Source of the DNA: Nitrososphaerota archaeon
Lineage (GTDB): Archaea; Thermoproteota; Nitrososphaeria; Nitrososphaerales; Nitrosopumilaceae
DNA length: 33,093 nt
Direction: 5' to 3'
Assembly (NCBI GenBank): GCA_005877305.1
Contig: VBPW01000014.1
Span: forward strand, 1 to 33,093
Numbering within the stretch: position 1 is the stretch's first letter; the number at the start of each line of letters is the position of its first letter. The notes under the pieces were generated by a model that saw only the letters and a list, made by a program, of their open reading frames with translations, had not been told where the DNA came from and did no database searches. Both the position numbers and the translations under genes were made by a program. This document shows positions 18,312 to 29,992 of the stretch, piece after piece.

Positions 18312-19562
18312 ATGACAAAAAAATATCTAGAAATTGTTGATCCAATTCACGACTTTATTAGAATTTATGAACCTGAAATCAAAGTCATAGATAGCCCAAT
18401 CTTTCAGAGATTGCGCAGAATAAGACAACTTGCAGGTGCTCATCTGGTCTATCCAAGTGCACAACATTCTAGATTTGAACATTCACTTGGAGTAACTCAT
18501 CTTGCTGGTCAAGCAGCAACGGTACTCAAAGATAAAGGATTTTTGAATTCAGATGATGTTGCAAATCTGAGATTGGGTGGTCTCTTACATGATATAGGTC
18601 ACGGGCCCTTCTCTCATCTATTTGAGGAAGTTTTGCAAAAGAGAAAAAAAATTTCACATGAAGAGATTGGCAAGAAACTCATATTACAAACTGAGATTGG
18701 AGATTTGTTATCAAAATCTGGTTTTAATAAGAAATTTCTAGCTGATCTTACCCTTGGAAATTCAAAATATCAATTTATGAATGAAATCATATCTGGTGGT
18801 CTTAGTGCTGATATGATGGACTATCTACCAAGAGATGGATATTTTACGGGTGCAGAACACGCCAAAATTGATTTTAAAAGAATAATTCAATCCCTTGACG
18901 TTTACGAAAAAAAACTCTCTCTTGATAAATCAGCACTTTATTCTTTTGAGTCAATGATGATTTCACGATATCAGATGTTCAAGGCCGTTTATTTCCACAA
19001 AACTGTACGATCTGCAGAAGTCATGCTGTTAGAAGCGATGAGTCTTGCAGATAATGAACTTGAGCTTACTTCTAACAATCTTGATAATTATATTAAACTG
19101 ACTGATGAGCTTGTAATTTCAAAACTAATATCTCTTTCAGGAAAATCTTCAGATCTAAAAAGGGCAAAACAACTTGCAAAAGACTATCAAGAACGTAGAT
19201 TACTCAAATGCGTCTTTGAAAAAATTCTTTCACGTAATAACTCAATAAGCAAGGTAAAAACATCTGAAATACAAAAAGAAATTTCTAAAAAATCCAAAGT
19301 AGACGATTCAGAAATTTTTATTGATGTATCTATGGCTCCATCTATTCCTCTTACTCCTTCAAAAAAAGAATCTGAATCAATAATATTAACATCAAAGAAA
19401 GACACTATTCCCAAAGAGGTTTATGAACTTTCAATCTCAGAGATACCACTTGTTTCTGCAATCTCGGGATTTATGAACATCTTACGAGTTTATACATCTC
19501 AAAAAAACAGAAAAAAGGTTGAAATTGCAGCAGAGGTCATCCTTGGTGAAAACAAATTATGA
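18312..19562 (+). CDS. HD-domain phosphohydrolase (dNTPase-like)
   Basis: ORF 416 aa; [31 protein letters not shown]...[14 protein letters not shown]...[16 protein letters not shown]. Confidence 0.9.
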   Translation: MTKKYLEIVDPIHDFIRIYEPEIKVIDSPIFQRLRRIRQLAGAHLVYPSAQHSRFEHSLGVTHLAGQAATVLKDKGFLNSDDVANLRLGGLLHDIGHGPFSHLFEEVLQKRKKISHEEIGKKLILQTEIGDLLSKSGFNKKFLADLTLGNSKYQFMNEIISGGLSADMMDYLPRDGYFTGAEHAKIDFKRIIQSLDVYEKKLSLDKSALYSFESMMISRYQMFKAVYFHKTVRSAEVMLLEAMSLADNELELTSNNLDNYIKLTDELVISKLISLSGKSSDLKRAKQLAKDYQERRLLKCVFEKILSRNNSISKVKTSEIQKEISKKSKVDDSEIFIDVSMAPSIPLTPSKKESESIILTSKKDTIPKEVYELSISEIPLVSAISGFMNILRVYTSQKNRKKVEIAAEVILGENKL

Positions 19563-20236
19563 GAAAACGGATTGTCATAAAATTATCTGGAAGTTTGTTT
19601 GGCATAGATGATCCAAAAATACTCAAGGATTACGCAACATTTTTCATTAGAATATCGAAGATTTGTCAGCCAATTATTATAGCAGGAGGAGGCAAAATTG
19701 CAAGACACTACATTTTACATGCGAGATCCTCTGGGGCAGACGAGTCCACTCTTGATGAACTTGGTATCGAAGTATCAAGACTTAATGCTAAACTTTTGAT
19801 CTATGCTTTACAGGATAAAGCATATCTACATCCTCCAACCAATCTAAAAGAAGTCACACACGCAGCAGATAGTGGATTAATAGTAATAACCGGCGGTCTG
19901 CATCCAGGTCAGAGTACCAATGCAACAGCAGCACTAATTGCAGAAAAAGTAAGAGCATCTGTCTTTTTTAATGCCACTGATGTTGATGGGGTATATGATT
20001 CAGATCCAAACAAGAATAAAAACGCAAAAAAATTCAAGCGAATTGAGCTGAAAAAACTTCGGAATATGCTTGTACATAAAGAATCTATTGCTGGTGGTTA
20101 TGACTTGATGGACATTGTTGCACTAAAAGTAATTGAACGGTCTAAAATCAAGACACGCATCATAAAAACAGACATCAAAACTTTAGAAAAAGCAATCAAA
20201 GGATCTCCTGAAGGAACTGAAATTATACTAACTTGA
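19559..20236 (+). CDS. pyrH: UMP kinase (amino acid kinase family)
   Basis: ORF 225 aa; [55 protein letters not shown]; overlaps the HD gene by 4 nt. Confidence 0.85.
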   Translation: MRKRIVIKLSGSLFGIDDPKILKDYATFFIRISKICQPIIIAGGGKIARHYILHARSSGADESTLDELGIEVSRLNAKLLIYALQDKAYLHPPTNLKEVTHAADSGLIVITGGLHPGQSTNATAALIAEKVRASVFFNATDVDGVYDSDPNKNKNAKKFKRIELKKLRNMLVHKESIAGGYDLMDIVALKVIERSKIKTRIIKTDIKTLEKAIKGSPEGTEIILT

Positions 20237-20576
20237 CTTTTCCTGCATATTCAGGAATTCCTGCAACCACTGCTTTTTTCTTAATTTCCTTTGCTTCAGT
20301 TTCGTTCAAAGTTTTAGATTGAGCCTTGGCATATCCTTCCTCATCTACTATTACCGTAATCCAACCCTCTGGTTTTTGAACAATTGCCACCAATTCCTGC
20401 TCACCCACCGGTACAAACGTTCCTTCTGACTTTTTTACTGTGAGTGTAAGCATAGCAAAGCCTGCATGGGAGAATAGGTTCATTTGAGATTTTCTTGCCC
20501 TTTCTTGCCCTATTCTAATAGCTTGATGGTACTGCATGAAATTACCTTCCAAACTTTGACTAAAAGTCTTTGCCAC
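20223..20576 (-). CDS. Conserved hypothetical protein
   Basis: ORF 117 aa, convergent with pyrH; 14-nt overlap at the 3' ends. Confidence 0.6.
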   Translation of the reverse strand: MAKTFSQSLEGNFMQYHQAIRIGQERARKSQMNLFSHAGFAMLTLTVKKSEGTFVPVGEQELVAIVQKPEGWITVIVDEEGYAKAQSKTLNETEAKEIKKKAVVAGIPEYAGKVKLV

Positions 20577-20614
20577 TTAACATTTATGTAAAGAACAAAT
20601 CGTAAAAGTAAACC

Positions 20615-21172
20615 TTGGACAAAAAATTATTGGTTGGTGCAGCAGTTGGTGTACTTGTAGCAATCATCGTAGTGGTTGCGTTATTACCCAGTTCTGGTTT
20701 TTTGAAAAACATTATCCAAGAAAATCCTCAAGCCCCAGGGGGACTAAAGGCAGCATCTACAGAAATAAAACCGGTTATTGTCACTGTTAATGAAACGTCA
20801 GTGTTATCTTCTACTGATAAAGAAGCAATCGTAGTTACAAAGTTTGATGTTTTAAATCCAAATGATGTTACAGTCATTCTAGAAGCAATAACCTATGATC
20901 TTTACGAAAATGGTGTCTTGGTAGGTCATGGTCAAATAGGACAAAGACTTGAAGGTGCTTTGGAAAGTTCAAACTATTACACACTTGTAGCACATTATAC
21001 GAATCAAATGGATGGTAAAGTTACCATACAAAACACTGGTAATAATCCTGAACTTTGGTCTGCATTACAAAAGAACGATACAAAATGGAACATTATGGGT
21101 CAAGCATTTTATAACACAAACACTGTTCTTACTGGTCATCCAGGTTCAGTCGACTTTAATTTTACTCAATAG
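20615..21172 (+). CDS. Hypothetical membrane-anchored protein (LEA14/Ig-like C-terminal region possible)
   Basis: ORF 185 aa; TTG start; N-terminal TM LLVGAAVGVLVAIIVVVALL; extracellular beta-rich remainder. Confidence 0.6.
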   Translation: MDKKLLVGAAVGVLVAIIVVVALLPSSGFLKNIIQENPQAPGGLKAASTEIKPVIVTVNETSVLSSTDKEAIVVTKFDVLNPNDVTVILEAITYDLYENGVLVGHGQIGQRLEGALESSNYYTLVAHYTNQMDGKVTIQNTGNNPELWSALQKNDTKWNIMGQAFYNTNTVLTGHPGSVDFNFTQ

Positions 21173-21259
21173 AATCTAATTTACAAAACGAGATTTTTGT
21201 AAAAAATTTTTTCAATTAATTATATTTGAAATTTATCATTTAAAAAAATCAAAAAATGA

Positions 21260-21835
21260 TCACTTTGTTGGATTGTATGTTGATCTGATAAATTTAACCA
21301 AGTAAATGAAACCCAAAACAACCCAGGTAATCATCATGCCACTCCACACATACAGGATTCCAAGGTCTACATTTACTCCAAATTGAGAGGGAATTACGAC
21401 TTTTAATTGATACAAGGGAAAAACATAGGGATTAAGGTCTTGTGTATTTTGATAGACCATCATTGTTACATCTGATATCTTATTGATAATCTGAATAATA
21501 GCATGCCAGCTAACAAAGAATGTTACAAAAAAGAAAATGGCTTTTTGACCAATGTGTTTTTTATATCCTCCCTTCTCTAATTTGACAAGTTTCTCGTTTA
21601 CTCTTTTTAATTCACTTCGTAATTCATCTATTGGATCATTGCCTGTTGATATGCCAATCTCTCGCCTTTTAGCAGAATCGATATATGTTGAAATTAATGT
21701 ATCTAAATATTTTTTATCAGATGTAAAGAGGGACTTTCCATCTTGAAGTGTATTTAAAATATAGTTTAATCTCCCAACATCTCCTTTTTTTGATTCAATC
21801 AAATAAAGAACTGATCTGATTAGATTACTAGACAT
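21260..21835 (-). CDS. Hypothetical protein with two C-terminal TM segments
   Basis: ORF 191 aa; hydrophobic AIFFFVTFFVSWHAIIQII and LGILYVWSGMMITWVVLGFIYLV. Confidence 0.55.
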   Translation of the reverse strand: MSSNLIRSVLYLIESKKGDVGRLNYILNTLQDGKSLFTSDKKYLDTLISTYIDSAKRREIGISTGNDPIDELRSELKRVNEKLVKLEKGGYKKHIGQKAIFFFVTFFVSWHAIIQIINKISDVTMMVYQNTQDLNPYVFPLYQLKVVIPSQFGVNVDLGILYVWSGMMITWVVLGFIYLVKFIRSTYNPTK

Positions 21836-21953
21836 CTAATTTACTCACAACCTTGTAGTATCTAACCAATAGGAAATGACCATCCATAATAGTATTAGAT
21901 AAATCTATCAATATTATCAAGCTCTTTTGGAAAAGGATTTTAATGTTATGAGA

Positions 21954-22631
21954 TTAGCCTATACTCTTTATGAAATTAATTACTGGTTCTCTATCTGAAT
22001 TTGATAAGGTGGAAAACCCTTCCAAAAGTTCTCTTTGAATTATTATTGATTCATCAAGAGCATTTCTAACGCTATTTGCATCAAATGGAACTAGATGATC
22101 TATCTTTCCAATACTATATGCTTCTACATATTTTCTAAGTATTGAAGAAACAAAGATTGGTGCAACATTCAAAAGTAATAGCATAGATTTTTTGAAATCT
22201 TTATCTTTTGAGTTAGAATTTTTTTCGAAAAATTGTTCCATTAATGTTTGACGTTCTTTTTCCATTTCTTCAAGAGATGCTGCAACAAGTAAACCGCCTT
22301 CGTTTAGTTGGTAGTATGGTACTCCTTCTTCTTGTAACGCTTTTGGACCACGTTTAATTGGTAATCTTCCTGCTTCTTCAACAATTCCAAGAGGAAGTAA
22401 AATCTCATCTAAATCTCTAAAAATTCCAGAATAGATGTTTTGCCAAGTCGTACCATTTTTTTCAGCAAGTCTATGAGCTAGGGCAGTTCTTGTTTTTCTT
22501 GTGGGAATAGTTTCAAGGGCAAGATGCATGATGATTCCTCTTTGGCGTATTGCCTCGCCTGTAAGCTCTTTACCTTTGGTCTTGAAAGTCTGAAAGACTG
22601 ATAATTGAGGATTTGGCAGTTTTTGTTTCAT
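21954..22631 (-). CDS. Hypothetical winged-helix-like regulator
   Basis: ORF 225 aa; TRKTRTALAHRLAEKNGTTWQNIYSGIFRDLDEILLPLGIVEEAG...GVPYYQLNEGGLLVAASLEE. Confidence 0.5.
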   Translation of the reverse strand: MKQKLPNPQLSVFQTFKTKGKELTGEAIRQRGIIMHLALETIPTRKTRTALAHRLAEKNGTTWQNIYSGIFRDLDEILLPLGIVEEAGRLPIKRGPKALQEEGVPYYQLNEGGLLVAASLEEMEKERQTLMEQFFEKNSNSKDKDFKKSMLLLLNVAPIFVSSILRKYVEAYSIGKIDHLVPFDANSVRNALDESIIIQRELLEGFSTLSNSDREPVINFIKSIG

Positions 22632-22986
22632 TGACTATCACTTTGTCCTACTGCACTAGTTAGGGATGAAATTCGATTATTTTGCATACAAGAATATTGA
22701 TTTGAAATGCTCATATTGTGTTACTATCGTGATATGCCCAAATATAACAATATACGCTTTTGCATAATATTATAATAATTTGATACTTTTTTGTATTTTT
22801 CATAATATGTTAAAAACATTGTGGTATTAGTTGTATCACAAAGTTTAGTTTTTTCATATAAAGAAATTTTGCAAAAACAGAACATATAGGATTTCTGTTA
22901 CAAGAAACAAAAACTAATTTCATTTCAATTATCTTGAACTATATACAATATGAAATGAATTTACATACCTAGTTTACAGATAATCT

Positions 22987-23670
22987 ATGTTCATTTGCGC
23001 AAGGGACCTTTTCAAAATGCTTGATGATCCTAATTTGATTCTAGTTGATGCAAGATCCTACAAGGATTATTTTGAAGGACATATACCGGGTGCAGTTAAT
23101 TTAGATTTTTTTTACTATCATTGGTTTGATACTAGTAAAGAAGGCATGAAAGCATTTAACATGCAAATGAGAAAACTTCTTTCTATTCTAGGAGTTACAA
23201 AAGAAAAAACAGTTGTGTTTTATGATGATGTTTCTGGAATGAGTGCATCTAGAGGAGTATGGCTTTTGGTTTATTTCTCGCACAAGAAGGCCTTCATGCT
23301 TGATGGTGGAATAAAAAAATGGAAGAGCCTTGGTCTACCTTTAGAAATTAAAACAAATGGATTCAAACCAGCCAAATTCTCGGGAAAAATTAACAAAGGC
23401 GTATTTGCTGGATTTGGTCACATTCCAAACGCAATAAACATCGATTGGACTCTTAACATAGAAGAAGACGGTACCATGAAAAAAAATGAATCTCTTTCCA
23501 AGCTTTACAAATTATCCAAAGATGATGAAATAGTCACATATTGTCAAGGGGGATATAGGGCGGCAAACTCATTTTTAGCTCTCAAAAAACTTGGATTCAA
23601 AAATGTCAAAGTGTATGTTGGTTCATGGGGAGAATGGGGAAATAGATTAGATCTTCCTGTAGAACAATAA
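22987..23670 (+). CDS. Rhodanese-domain sulfurtransferase, apparently shortened second domain
   Basis: ORF 227 aa; DARSYKDYFEGHIPGAVNLDF (domain 1) and GHIPNAINIDW...VTYCQGGYRAANSFLALKKLGFKNVKVYVGSWGEWGN (domain 2 with Cys loop). Confidence 0.82.
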   Translation: MFICARDLFKMLDDPNLILVDARSYKDYFEGHIPGAVNLDFFYYHWFDTSKEGMKAFNMQMRKLLSILGVTKEKTVVFYDDVSGMSASRGVWLLVYFSHKKAFMLDGGIKKWKSLGLPLEIKTNGFKPAKFSGKINKGVFAGFGHIPNAINIDWTLNIEEDGTMKKNESLSKLYKLSKDDEIVTYCQGGYRAANSFLALKKLGFKNVKVYVGSWGEWGNRLDLPVEQ

Positions 23671-23835
23671 TTTCAAACTGATTTCATTGTTGTGGATTCC
23701 AAGTCTTTGGGAATATTTTTCAGATCTTTATTCAGAATTTAGATGCGTTCTTTAATTAAAAAATCATACTTTTTTAAAAAATAGATCTGCCATTATAAAA
23801 ATTAGATTAATATAGCCTCTACAAATGAGCCATAC

Positions 23836-24177
23836 GTGATGATGCTGAACAGGCGTTCAAAGTTATCCTTTATTATAATAGTTGCAGGTATAACGATCGC
23901 ACTTTCTACATTCTTTACAACTCCAGCATTTGCGCAATCCGCAGCTACTAGTACAGGTTTAACAAAACCATTGTTAGCTATTGCTGCTGCAATTGCAATA
24001 GCTGGAGGTTTGATTGGTACTGGTAATGCACAACAAGGAATTGGTGCTGCTGGCATGGGTATCATTGCTGAAAAGCCAGAAAAATTTGGTCAGGTATTGT
24101 TCTTCTTTGTCATTCCTGAAACACTCTGGATCATCGGATTCGTGCTAGGAATCATTCTGTTACTTGGCATACTTTAG
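23836..24177 (+). CDS. atpK: A/V-type ATP synthase subunit K (c-ring proteolipid)
   Basis: ORF 113 aa; AIAAAIAIAGGLIGTGNAQQGIGAAGMGIIAEKPEKFGQVLFFFVIPETLWIIGFVLGIILLLGIL. Confidence 0.9.
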   Translation: MMMLNRRSKLSFIIIVAGITIALSTFFTTPAFAQSAATSTGLTKPLLAIAAAIAIAGGLIGTGNAQQGIGAAGMGIIAEKPEKFGQVLFFFVIPETLWIIGFVLGIILLLGIL

Positions 24178-24188
24178 TGGAATTCGTA

Positions 24189-24746
24189 ATGAGCATAGAG
24201 ACCTTTTTCCTTGAGATAGAGAATAGGAAAAAAAGGGATCTTGAAAAACTCAACAGGCAACTCGATGAGAAAGGAACTACTATACAAAACGAAAGAGATG
24301 CACAAATAAAAAAAATAAAGGAAGATTTCGCAAACGAAGCAAAATTAAAATCTGAAAGAGAATTTGCAAGAATAATCGAGTCAGCTAGATTACAAGCGAA
24401 AAAGATTTTGTTTGATGCAATTAACGCAAACATGGAATCTGCTTTTAATGTCATCAAACAAGAAATTGAGAAGTATACAAAAACACCTCAATACAAAAAA
24501 ACATTAGAAACTATGGTGAAAACTTCGACAAAAAAATTAGATCAAAACATTACAGTTCATTGTCGTGAAGAAGACCGCACAGTTTTAAAAGAAATGGGAG
24601 TAATCATTGGTTCCTCAATTCAAACTTTGGGTGGAATAGTTGCAGAAAATAAAGATGGAACAAAAGAACTAGATCTAACATTTGAAGAACTTTTAAGAAC
24701 TCGTGAAGATGAAGTGAAAGGTTTTCTCACGGAGAGAACATCATAA
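24189..24746 (+). CDS. atpE: A/V-type ATP synthase subunit E
   Basis: ORF 24177-24746; coiled-coil N-terminus and position after K; ATG at 24189 (MSIETFFLEIENRKKRDLEKLNRQ...). Confidence 0.82.
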   Translation: MSIETFFLEIENRKKRDLEKLNRQLDEKGTTIQNERDAQIKKIKEDFANEAKLKSEREFARIIESARLQAKKILFDAINANMESAFNVIKQEIEKYTKTPQYKKTLETMVKTSTKKLDQNITVHCREEDRTVLKEMGVIIGSSIQTLGGIVAENKDGTKELDLTFEELLRTREDEVKGFLTERTS

Positions 24747-25813
24747 TGGGAACCTCACAATATTCATCTTCTTTTGGTAGATTGCAAGCAATATCAATGA
24801 ATTTTCTTACTAAAGATATGATGCAAAATCTCCTAAAAGCAAAAGATGACGTTGAGATGGCAAAAATCCTAGAATCAACATGGTATGGACCAGAGATTGA
24901 AAAAGCTGCATCTATTTACCAACCTTCAGAAATTTTAGAAGTTGCATTGAACCGATACCTTGTTCAAATCAATAAAATTGCATTAGATGCAACACCGTTT
25001 AATGGAAAATCTGCAGTTAGGGCCTATTTGTCAAAATGGGATATCTACAATATTGAATTGATACTTTCTTCAAAAAGTATGGACAAAACAATTACTGAGA
25101 CAGAATCATTCCTAGTCTCTAGCCGAAACGTACCAGCAGGAATTTCTGCAGGTAATATTACTCATGACGAGATGAAGACCATCCTCTCACAAACAGGTGT
25201 AGATGGTGTAGTAAATCAACTTGTGAAATACAACTATGGCCCAATCTTAATGCAACACTTGGAAGAATACCAAAAAAGTGGTGATCTTGGTCCTATGATG
25301 TATGCATTACAAAAATTTTATTATAAAACATTACTTGAATCTCTAAAATTCTTCCAAGGCGATGAAGGCATGATAAAGGAATTTTTCAGAGCAGAGATTG
25401 ATAAGAAAAACATACTAAATCTTATGAAAGGCAAAGAAGCAAATTTGGATAAAGAACTAGTAGGTAGACATCTTATCAATGGGGGAAGAATCCCGATGAA
25501 TGAACTATTGGATATCTATGGAGTAAAAGATTCTGCAGAAATTGCCGGAAGAGTTGAAAATCGCTTTTCTCTAATCAATGCGTTAACACAATACAAGAAG
25601 ACAAAAAGTTTAATTGATTTTGAAGTGGCACTTGGCAAATTCATAAACATTCAGTATGTCAAAAAATTGAAAAACATCGCACTTTCTATTGGGACAGTGT
25701 TTTACTTTATACTTAATGCAGAATATGAACGTGAAAACATTAAAAGGATTGCCTATGGAAAACGTTACAATTTATCAACTGAACAAATAAGCTCAATGTT
25801 GCTAAGTGAATAA
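24746..25813 (+). CDS. atpC: A/V-type ATP synthase subunit C
   Basis: ORF 355 aa; V-ATPase subunit C/AC39-like, in operon order. Confidence 0.88.
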   Translation: MGTSQYSSSFGRLQAISMNFLTKDMMQNLLKAKDDVEMAKILESTWYGPEIEKAASIYQPSEILEVALNRYLVQINKIALDATPFNGKSAVRAYLSKWDIYNIELILSSKSMDKTITETESFLVSSRNVPAGISAGNITHDEMKTILSQTGVDGVVNQLVKYNYGPILMQHLEEYQKSGDLGPMMYALQKFYYKTLLESLKFFQGDEGMIKEFFRAEIDKKNILNLMKGKEANLDKELVGRHLINGGRIPMNELLDIYGVKDSAEIAGRVENRFSLINALTQYKKTKSLIDFEVALGKFINIQYVKKLKNIALSIGTVFYFILNAEYERENIKRIAYGKRYNLSTEQISSMLLSE

Positions 25814-25815
25814 AA

Positions 25816-26154
25816 ATGTCTAAACAAAAAACAGAATCAAGTGGAAGGATAGCGGTAATAGGAGAGCGTGAGCTAGTCATTGGATATCGACTTCTTGGAA
25901 TGGACGATACATTTATTGTCAGTAAGAATGATGCTAACAAAACATTACAAGAACTTTTTTCATCTGGTAAGTTTGGTCTGATTATTGTAAGCGAATTTGT
26001 TCGTAACTTACTCCCAAGTACATTTAGAACAAAGATTGAGGCATCAATTGAACCATTAGTGTTATTCATGCCATCACTACAGGGAAACATTCAAGAAGAG
26101 TCAATATCCGTATTAGCAAAAAGGATCTTGGGGGTTAACATTCAAGGAAGTTGA
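25816..26154 (+). CDS. atpF: A/V-type ATP synthase subunit F
   Basis: ORF 112 aa; RIAVIGERELVIGYRLLGMDDTFIV. Confidence 0.88.
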   Translation: MSKQKTESSGRIAVIGERELVIGYRLLGMDDTFIVSKNDANKTLQELFSSGKFGLIIVSEFVRNLLPSTFRTKIEASIEPLVLFMPSLQGNIQEESISVLAKRILGVNIQGS

Positions 26155-26161
26155 TGATGAG

Positions 26162-27928
26162 ATGACAGATGGTATAGTTTCTAGAATCTCTGGACCTGTT
26201 GTTTTAGCAAGTGGTCTTGAAGGCGCACAAATGTTTGATGTAGTAAGAATTGGTGAACTTGGTCTAGTAGGAGAAATAATTCGTTTAGAAGGTAACAAGG
26301 CTACAGTTCAGGTGTACGAAGATACTACTGGTTTAAGACCAGGTGAGAAAGTCATTAACACAAAACGTCCACTTTCGTTGCAGCTTGGCCCTGGACTCTT
26401 AACTTCAATTTATGATGGTATTCAAAGACCACTTGATGTATTACGAGCACAAAGTGGTGACTTTATCAGCAGAGGAAATGTCATCCCTGCTCTTGATCAG
26501 ACAAAAAAATGGGATTTTGTTCCATTAAAGAAAAAAGGTGATCATGTTTTTCCAGGTGAAATTATTGGTGAAGTCCAAGAAACTCCATTGATAATGCACA
26601 AAATAATGATTCCATATAATGTTGAAGGTGAACTCACAGAAATATCCGAAGGAAAATACAGCGTCAATGAAATTGTAGGGTTTGTTCAAACAAATAGCTC
26701 AAAAGTAGAAATTGGTCTGTCAAGTTGGTGGACTGTTCGTGTACCAAGACCTGTATTGCGTAAACTTCCACCAGAAGAACCATTGCTTACAGGTCAACGT
26801 GTTTTGGATACATTCTTTCCAGTCGCAAAAGGTGGAACTGCTGCAATTCCAGGACCATTTGGAAGTGGGAAAACAGTCACCCAACAACAACTTGCCAAGT
26901 GGGCAGACAGTAACGTCATTGTCTATGTAGGATGCGGAGAAAGAGGAAACGAGATGACTGAAGTTCTTACAACTTTTCCAAAACTAGAGGATCCTAAATC
27001 AAAGCGGCCATTAATGGAACGCACAATTCTTGTTGCTAATACTTCAAACATGCCAGTAGCTGCACGTGAAGCTAGTATCTATACCGGAATTACAATGGGA
27101 GAATACTATCGTGATATGGGATATGGTGTAGCATTGATGGCAGATAGTACATCTAGATGGGCAGAAGCACTCAGAGAAATTTCAGGAAGATTAGAAGAGA
27201 TGCCAGGTGAAGAAGGATATCCAGCATATCTTGGAAGAAGATTAGCAGAATTTTATGAAAGGGGTGGGAAAGCTATTGTGATCTCTCCAGAAGAAAGAGT
27301 AGGTTCCTTGACTTTGGTTGGTGCAGTTTCACCTCCAGGTGGAGACTTTTCAGAACCAGTATCCCAAAACACACTAAGAGTTACAAGAGTTTTCTGGGCT
27401 TTGGATGCAAGCTTGGCATCAAGAAGACACTTTCCATCTATCAACTGGCTTACAAGTTATTCATTGTATGCTGATAACATGGGTGAATGGTACAAAAATA
27501 ATGTTGCAAGCGATTGGGTTACCCTAAGAAAAGAAGCCCTCGAAATTTTACAAAGAGAATCAGAATTGCAAGAAATTGTTCAATTGGTAGGTTATGATGC
27601 ATTACCAGAACCAGAAAAAGGAGTTTTGGATACTGCACGATCCATTAGAGAAGATTATCTACAGCAAAGTGCTTATGATGAAGTTGACACTTATACATCA
27701 ATTAAAAAACAATATCTTTTACTTAGAACAATTTTAGATTTTGGTAGAAAAGAAAATGATGCAATAAAGAAAGGTGCAACATCATCAAAGATTGGTGCGC
27801 TAGAATCAAGGAAAATGATTTCAAGAATAAAATGGACTAAAGAAGATCAAGTAGAGCAACTGGTTAAGAATACCATGACTACCATAGAAAAAGAATTCAA
27901 TACTCTAATGATTGAGGTGATTACATAG
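26162..27928 (+). CDS. atpA: A/V-type ATP synthase catalytic subunit A
   Basis: ORF 588 aa; [73 protein letters not shown]. Confidence 0.98.
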   Translation: MTDGIVSRISGPVVLASGLEGAQMFDVVRIGELGLVGEIIRLEGNKATVQVYEDTTGLRPGEKVINTKRPLSLQLGPGLLTSIYDGIQRPLDVLRAQSGDFISRGNVIPALDQTKKWDFVPLKKKGDHVFPGEIIGEVQETPLIMHKIMIPYNVEGELTEISEGKYSVNEIVGFVQTNSSKVEIGLSSWWTVRVPRPVLRKLPPEEPLLTGQRVLDTFFPVAKGGTAAIPGPFGSGKTVTQQQLAKWADSNVIVYVGCGERGNEMTEVLTTFPKLEDPKSKRPLMERTILVANTSNMPVAAREASIYTGITMGEYYRDMGYGVALMADSTSRWAEALREISGRLEEMPGEEGYPAYLGRRLAEFYERGGKAIVISPEERVGSLTLVGAVSPPGGDFSEPVSQNTLRVTRVFWALDASLASRRHFPSINWLTSYSLYADNMGEWYKNNVASDWVTLRKEALEILQRESELQEIVQLVGYDALPEPEKGVLDTARSIREDYLQQSAYDEVDTYTSIKKQYLLLRTILDFGRKENDAIKKGATSSKIGALESRKMISRIKWTKEDQVEQLVKNTMTTIEKEFNTLMIEVIT

Positions 27929-29320
27929 ATGTCTGGTGTAGCATTCAAGACACTATCAAAAATTGCAGGTCCGCTGATATTTGTAGAAGGCGTGGATAAT
28001 GCAGCTTATGGCGAAATGGTTGAGATAAAACTTCCCAACGGTGAGCGACGACAAGGACAGGTTCTTGATACTAGACAAGGTTTGGCAGTGGTTCAGGTCT
28101 TTGGTCCAACCCTTGGCATGACCACCTATGGAACTTCAACAAAATTCACTGGTGAGACTGCTATGATGTCAGTTTCTGATGAAATGCTTGGAAGAGTATT
28201 TGATGGACTAGGAAATCCTAGAGACAATGGACCAAAAATAGTATCAAAACAAAAAGTTGATCTCGTAGGTTCTGGTATCAACCCATACGCCAGAGAGGAA
28301 CCTTCAGAATTCATCCAAACAGGAATGTCAAACATTGATGGAATGAATACTCTTGTAAGAGGTCAAAAGCTTCCAATATTTTCTGGTTCTGGTCTTCCAC
28401 ATAATTTACTTGCTGCACAGATCGCAAGACAGGCCAAAGTTCTTGGTGGTTCTGAAAACTTTTCTGTTGTGTTTGCTGCAATAGGAATTACAAGTGAAGA
28501 ATCAAACTTTTTTATAAAACAATTTGAAGAAAGTGGGGCTCTTGGAAGAACAGCACTATTTTTGAATCTGTCATCTGATCCTTCGATGGAACGTATACTC
28601 ACTCCTAGACTTGCTCTAACAACAGCAGAATTTCTTGCTTATGAGCGAGATATGCATGTTCTTGTCATTATTACTGACATGACAAACTATTGTGAAGCAT
28701 TAAGAGAAATCGCTGCAGCACGTGAAGAAGTTCCAGGAAGAAGAGGATATCCAGGATACATGTATACTGACCTATCATCTCTTTATGAAAGAGCCGGAAA
28801 GATAAAGGGCCGACATGGTTCCGTAACACAAATTCCTATACTCACAATGCCCGCTGATGATATTACACATCCTATACCAGATCTTACTGGTTACATCACG
28901 GAAGGTCAGATAGTAATGAGTAGAGATTTGCATAGAGCAGACATTCATCCACCAGTAGATGTCCTAACAAGTCTTTCACGTTTGATGAATCAAGGTATTG
29001 GAAAAGGAAATACAAGAGAAGATCATAGAGGTCTTGCAGACCAACTTTATGCAGCATATGCACAAGGTAAAGATGCAAGATCACTTGCAGCTATAGTTGG
29101 TGAAGAAGCTCTAAGTGATTTAGATAAGAAATTCCTTAAGGTCGCTAACAACTTTGAGAGAAAATTTGTCAATCAAGGAATGGATGAAAATCGTTCAATT
29201 GAACAAACTCTAGACATTGGTTGGGAATTACTTAGCGATCTATCTGACTCAGAAATGAATCGTATTAAACCAGAGTTCATTGCAAAGTACAGAAAAAGAA
29301 CCACACAGGGTGGTGCATAG
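27929..29320 (+). CDS. atpB: A/V-type ATP synthase subunit B
   Basis: ORF 463 aa; [64 protein letters not shown]. Confidence 0.98.
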   Translation: MSGVAFKTLSKIAGPLIFVEGVDNAAYGEMVEIKLPNGERRQGQVLDTRQGLAVVQVFGPTLGMTTYGTSTKFTGETAMMSVSDEMLGRVFDGLGNPRDNGPKIVSKQKVDLVGSGINPYAREEPSEFIQTGMSNIDGMNTLVRGQKLPIFSGSGLPHNLLAAQIARQAKVLGGSENFSVVFAAIGITSEESNFFIKQFEESGALGRTALFLNLSSDPSMERILTPRLALTTAEFLAYERDMHVLVIITDMTNYCEALREIAAAREEVPGRRGYPGYMYTDLSSLYERAGKIKGRHGSVTQIPILTMPADDITHPIPDLTGYITEGQIVMSRDLHRADIHPPVDVLTSLSRLMNQGIGKGNTREDHRGLADQLYAAYAQGKDARSLAAIVGEEALSDLDKKFLKVANNFERKFVNQGMDENRSIEQTLDIGWELLSDLSDSEMNRIKPEFIAKYRKRTTQGGA

Positions 29321-29323
29321 ACT

Positions 29324-29992
29324 TTGCCATCAGTAATTAACATTCGTCCAACTCGTCTTGAATACATTCGTACCAAGCGAAGAATTGTTGTTGCTAAAAA
29401 AGGATTGAAGTTACTCAAACTAAAACGTCAAGCATTAATTCTAGAATTTTTTAATGCAAGCAAAACCGCTGCTGCATTAAGGAGCGGTTTACAATCTGAA
29501 TTGGTAAAAGGCTACCAAAGTATCAGATTAGCAGAGATACTTGCAGGTACGATGAGACTAGAAAATGAAGCAATGAAGATTCCACAAATAAGTAAATTAC
29601 AAATTCAAGTAAAAAATGTAATGGGAGTTAGTATACCAAAATTAGAAGGTGGAAAAAGTAATACTGCTATCATTGAGCACATATTGGAACTTCCTCCTTC
29701 AATTAATGAAGCAATACAGGCATTTCAAAATGTTCACAAAATGGTTCTTGATGTTGCAGAAAAAGAAACCACACTCAGAAAACTTCTTTATGAAATAGAA
29801 AAAACAAAACGAAAATCCAATGCAATAGAAAACGTATTCATTCCAAGATTACAAAGTGCCGTTAAATTCATCATATTCAGACTAGCTGAGATGGAACGTG
29901 ATACATTCATCATGTTAAAGACAGTAAAGCGTAAGATGGGTGAGCGAGAACAAGAAAATATTCAAAGGGAGAAAGAAATACTTGCCAGCTAA
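29324..29992 (+). CDS. atpD: A/V-type ATP synthase subunit D
   Basis: ORF 222 aa; INIRPTRLEYIRTKRRIVVAKKGLKLLKLKRQALILEF. Confidence 0.93.
   Translation: MPSVINIRPTRLEYIRTKRRIVVAKKGLKLLKLKRQALILEFFNASKTAAALRSGLQSELVKGYQSIRLAEILAGTMRLENEAMKIPQISKLQIQVKNVMGVSIPKLEGGKSNTAIIEHILELPPSINEAIQAFQNVHKMVLDVAEKETTLRKLLYEIEKTKRKSNAIENVFIPRLQSAVKFIIFRLAEMERDTFIMLKTVKRKMGEREQENIQREKEILAS

Noticed and set aside
19102-19108. Second CTGATGA (hammerhead box) on the plus strand
   Set aside because: Inside the HD-domain CDS; following sequence GCTTGTAATTTC forms no stem II and has no GAAA box.
20498-20515. Short direct repeat tttcttgccctttcttgccct
   Set aside because: Two short copies within a CDS; no array or mobile-element context.
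25740-26298. Minus-strand ORFs in the ATPase operon (25740-26090, 26113-26298 and similar)
   Set aside because: Shadow ORFs of conserved ATPase subunits.
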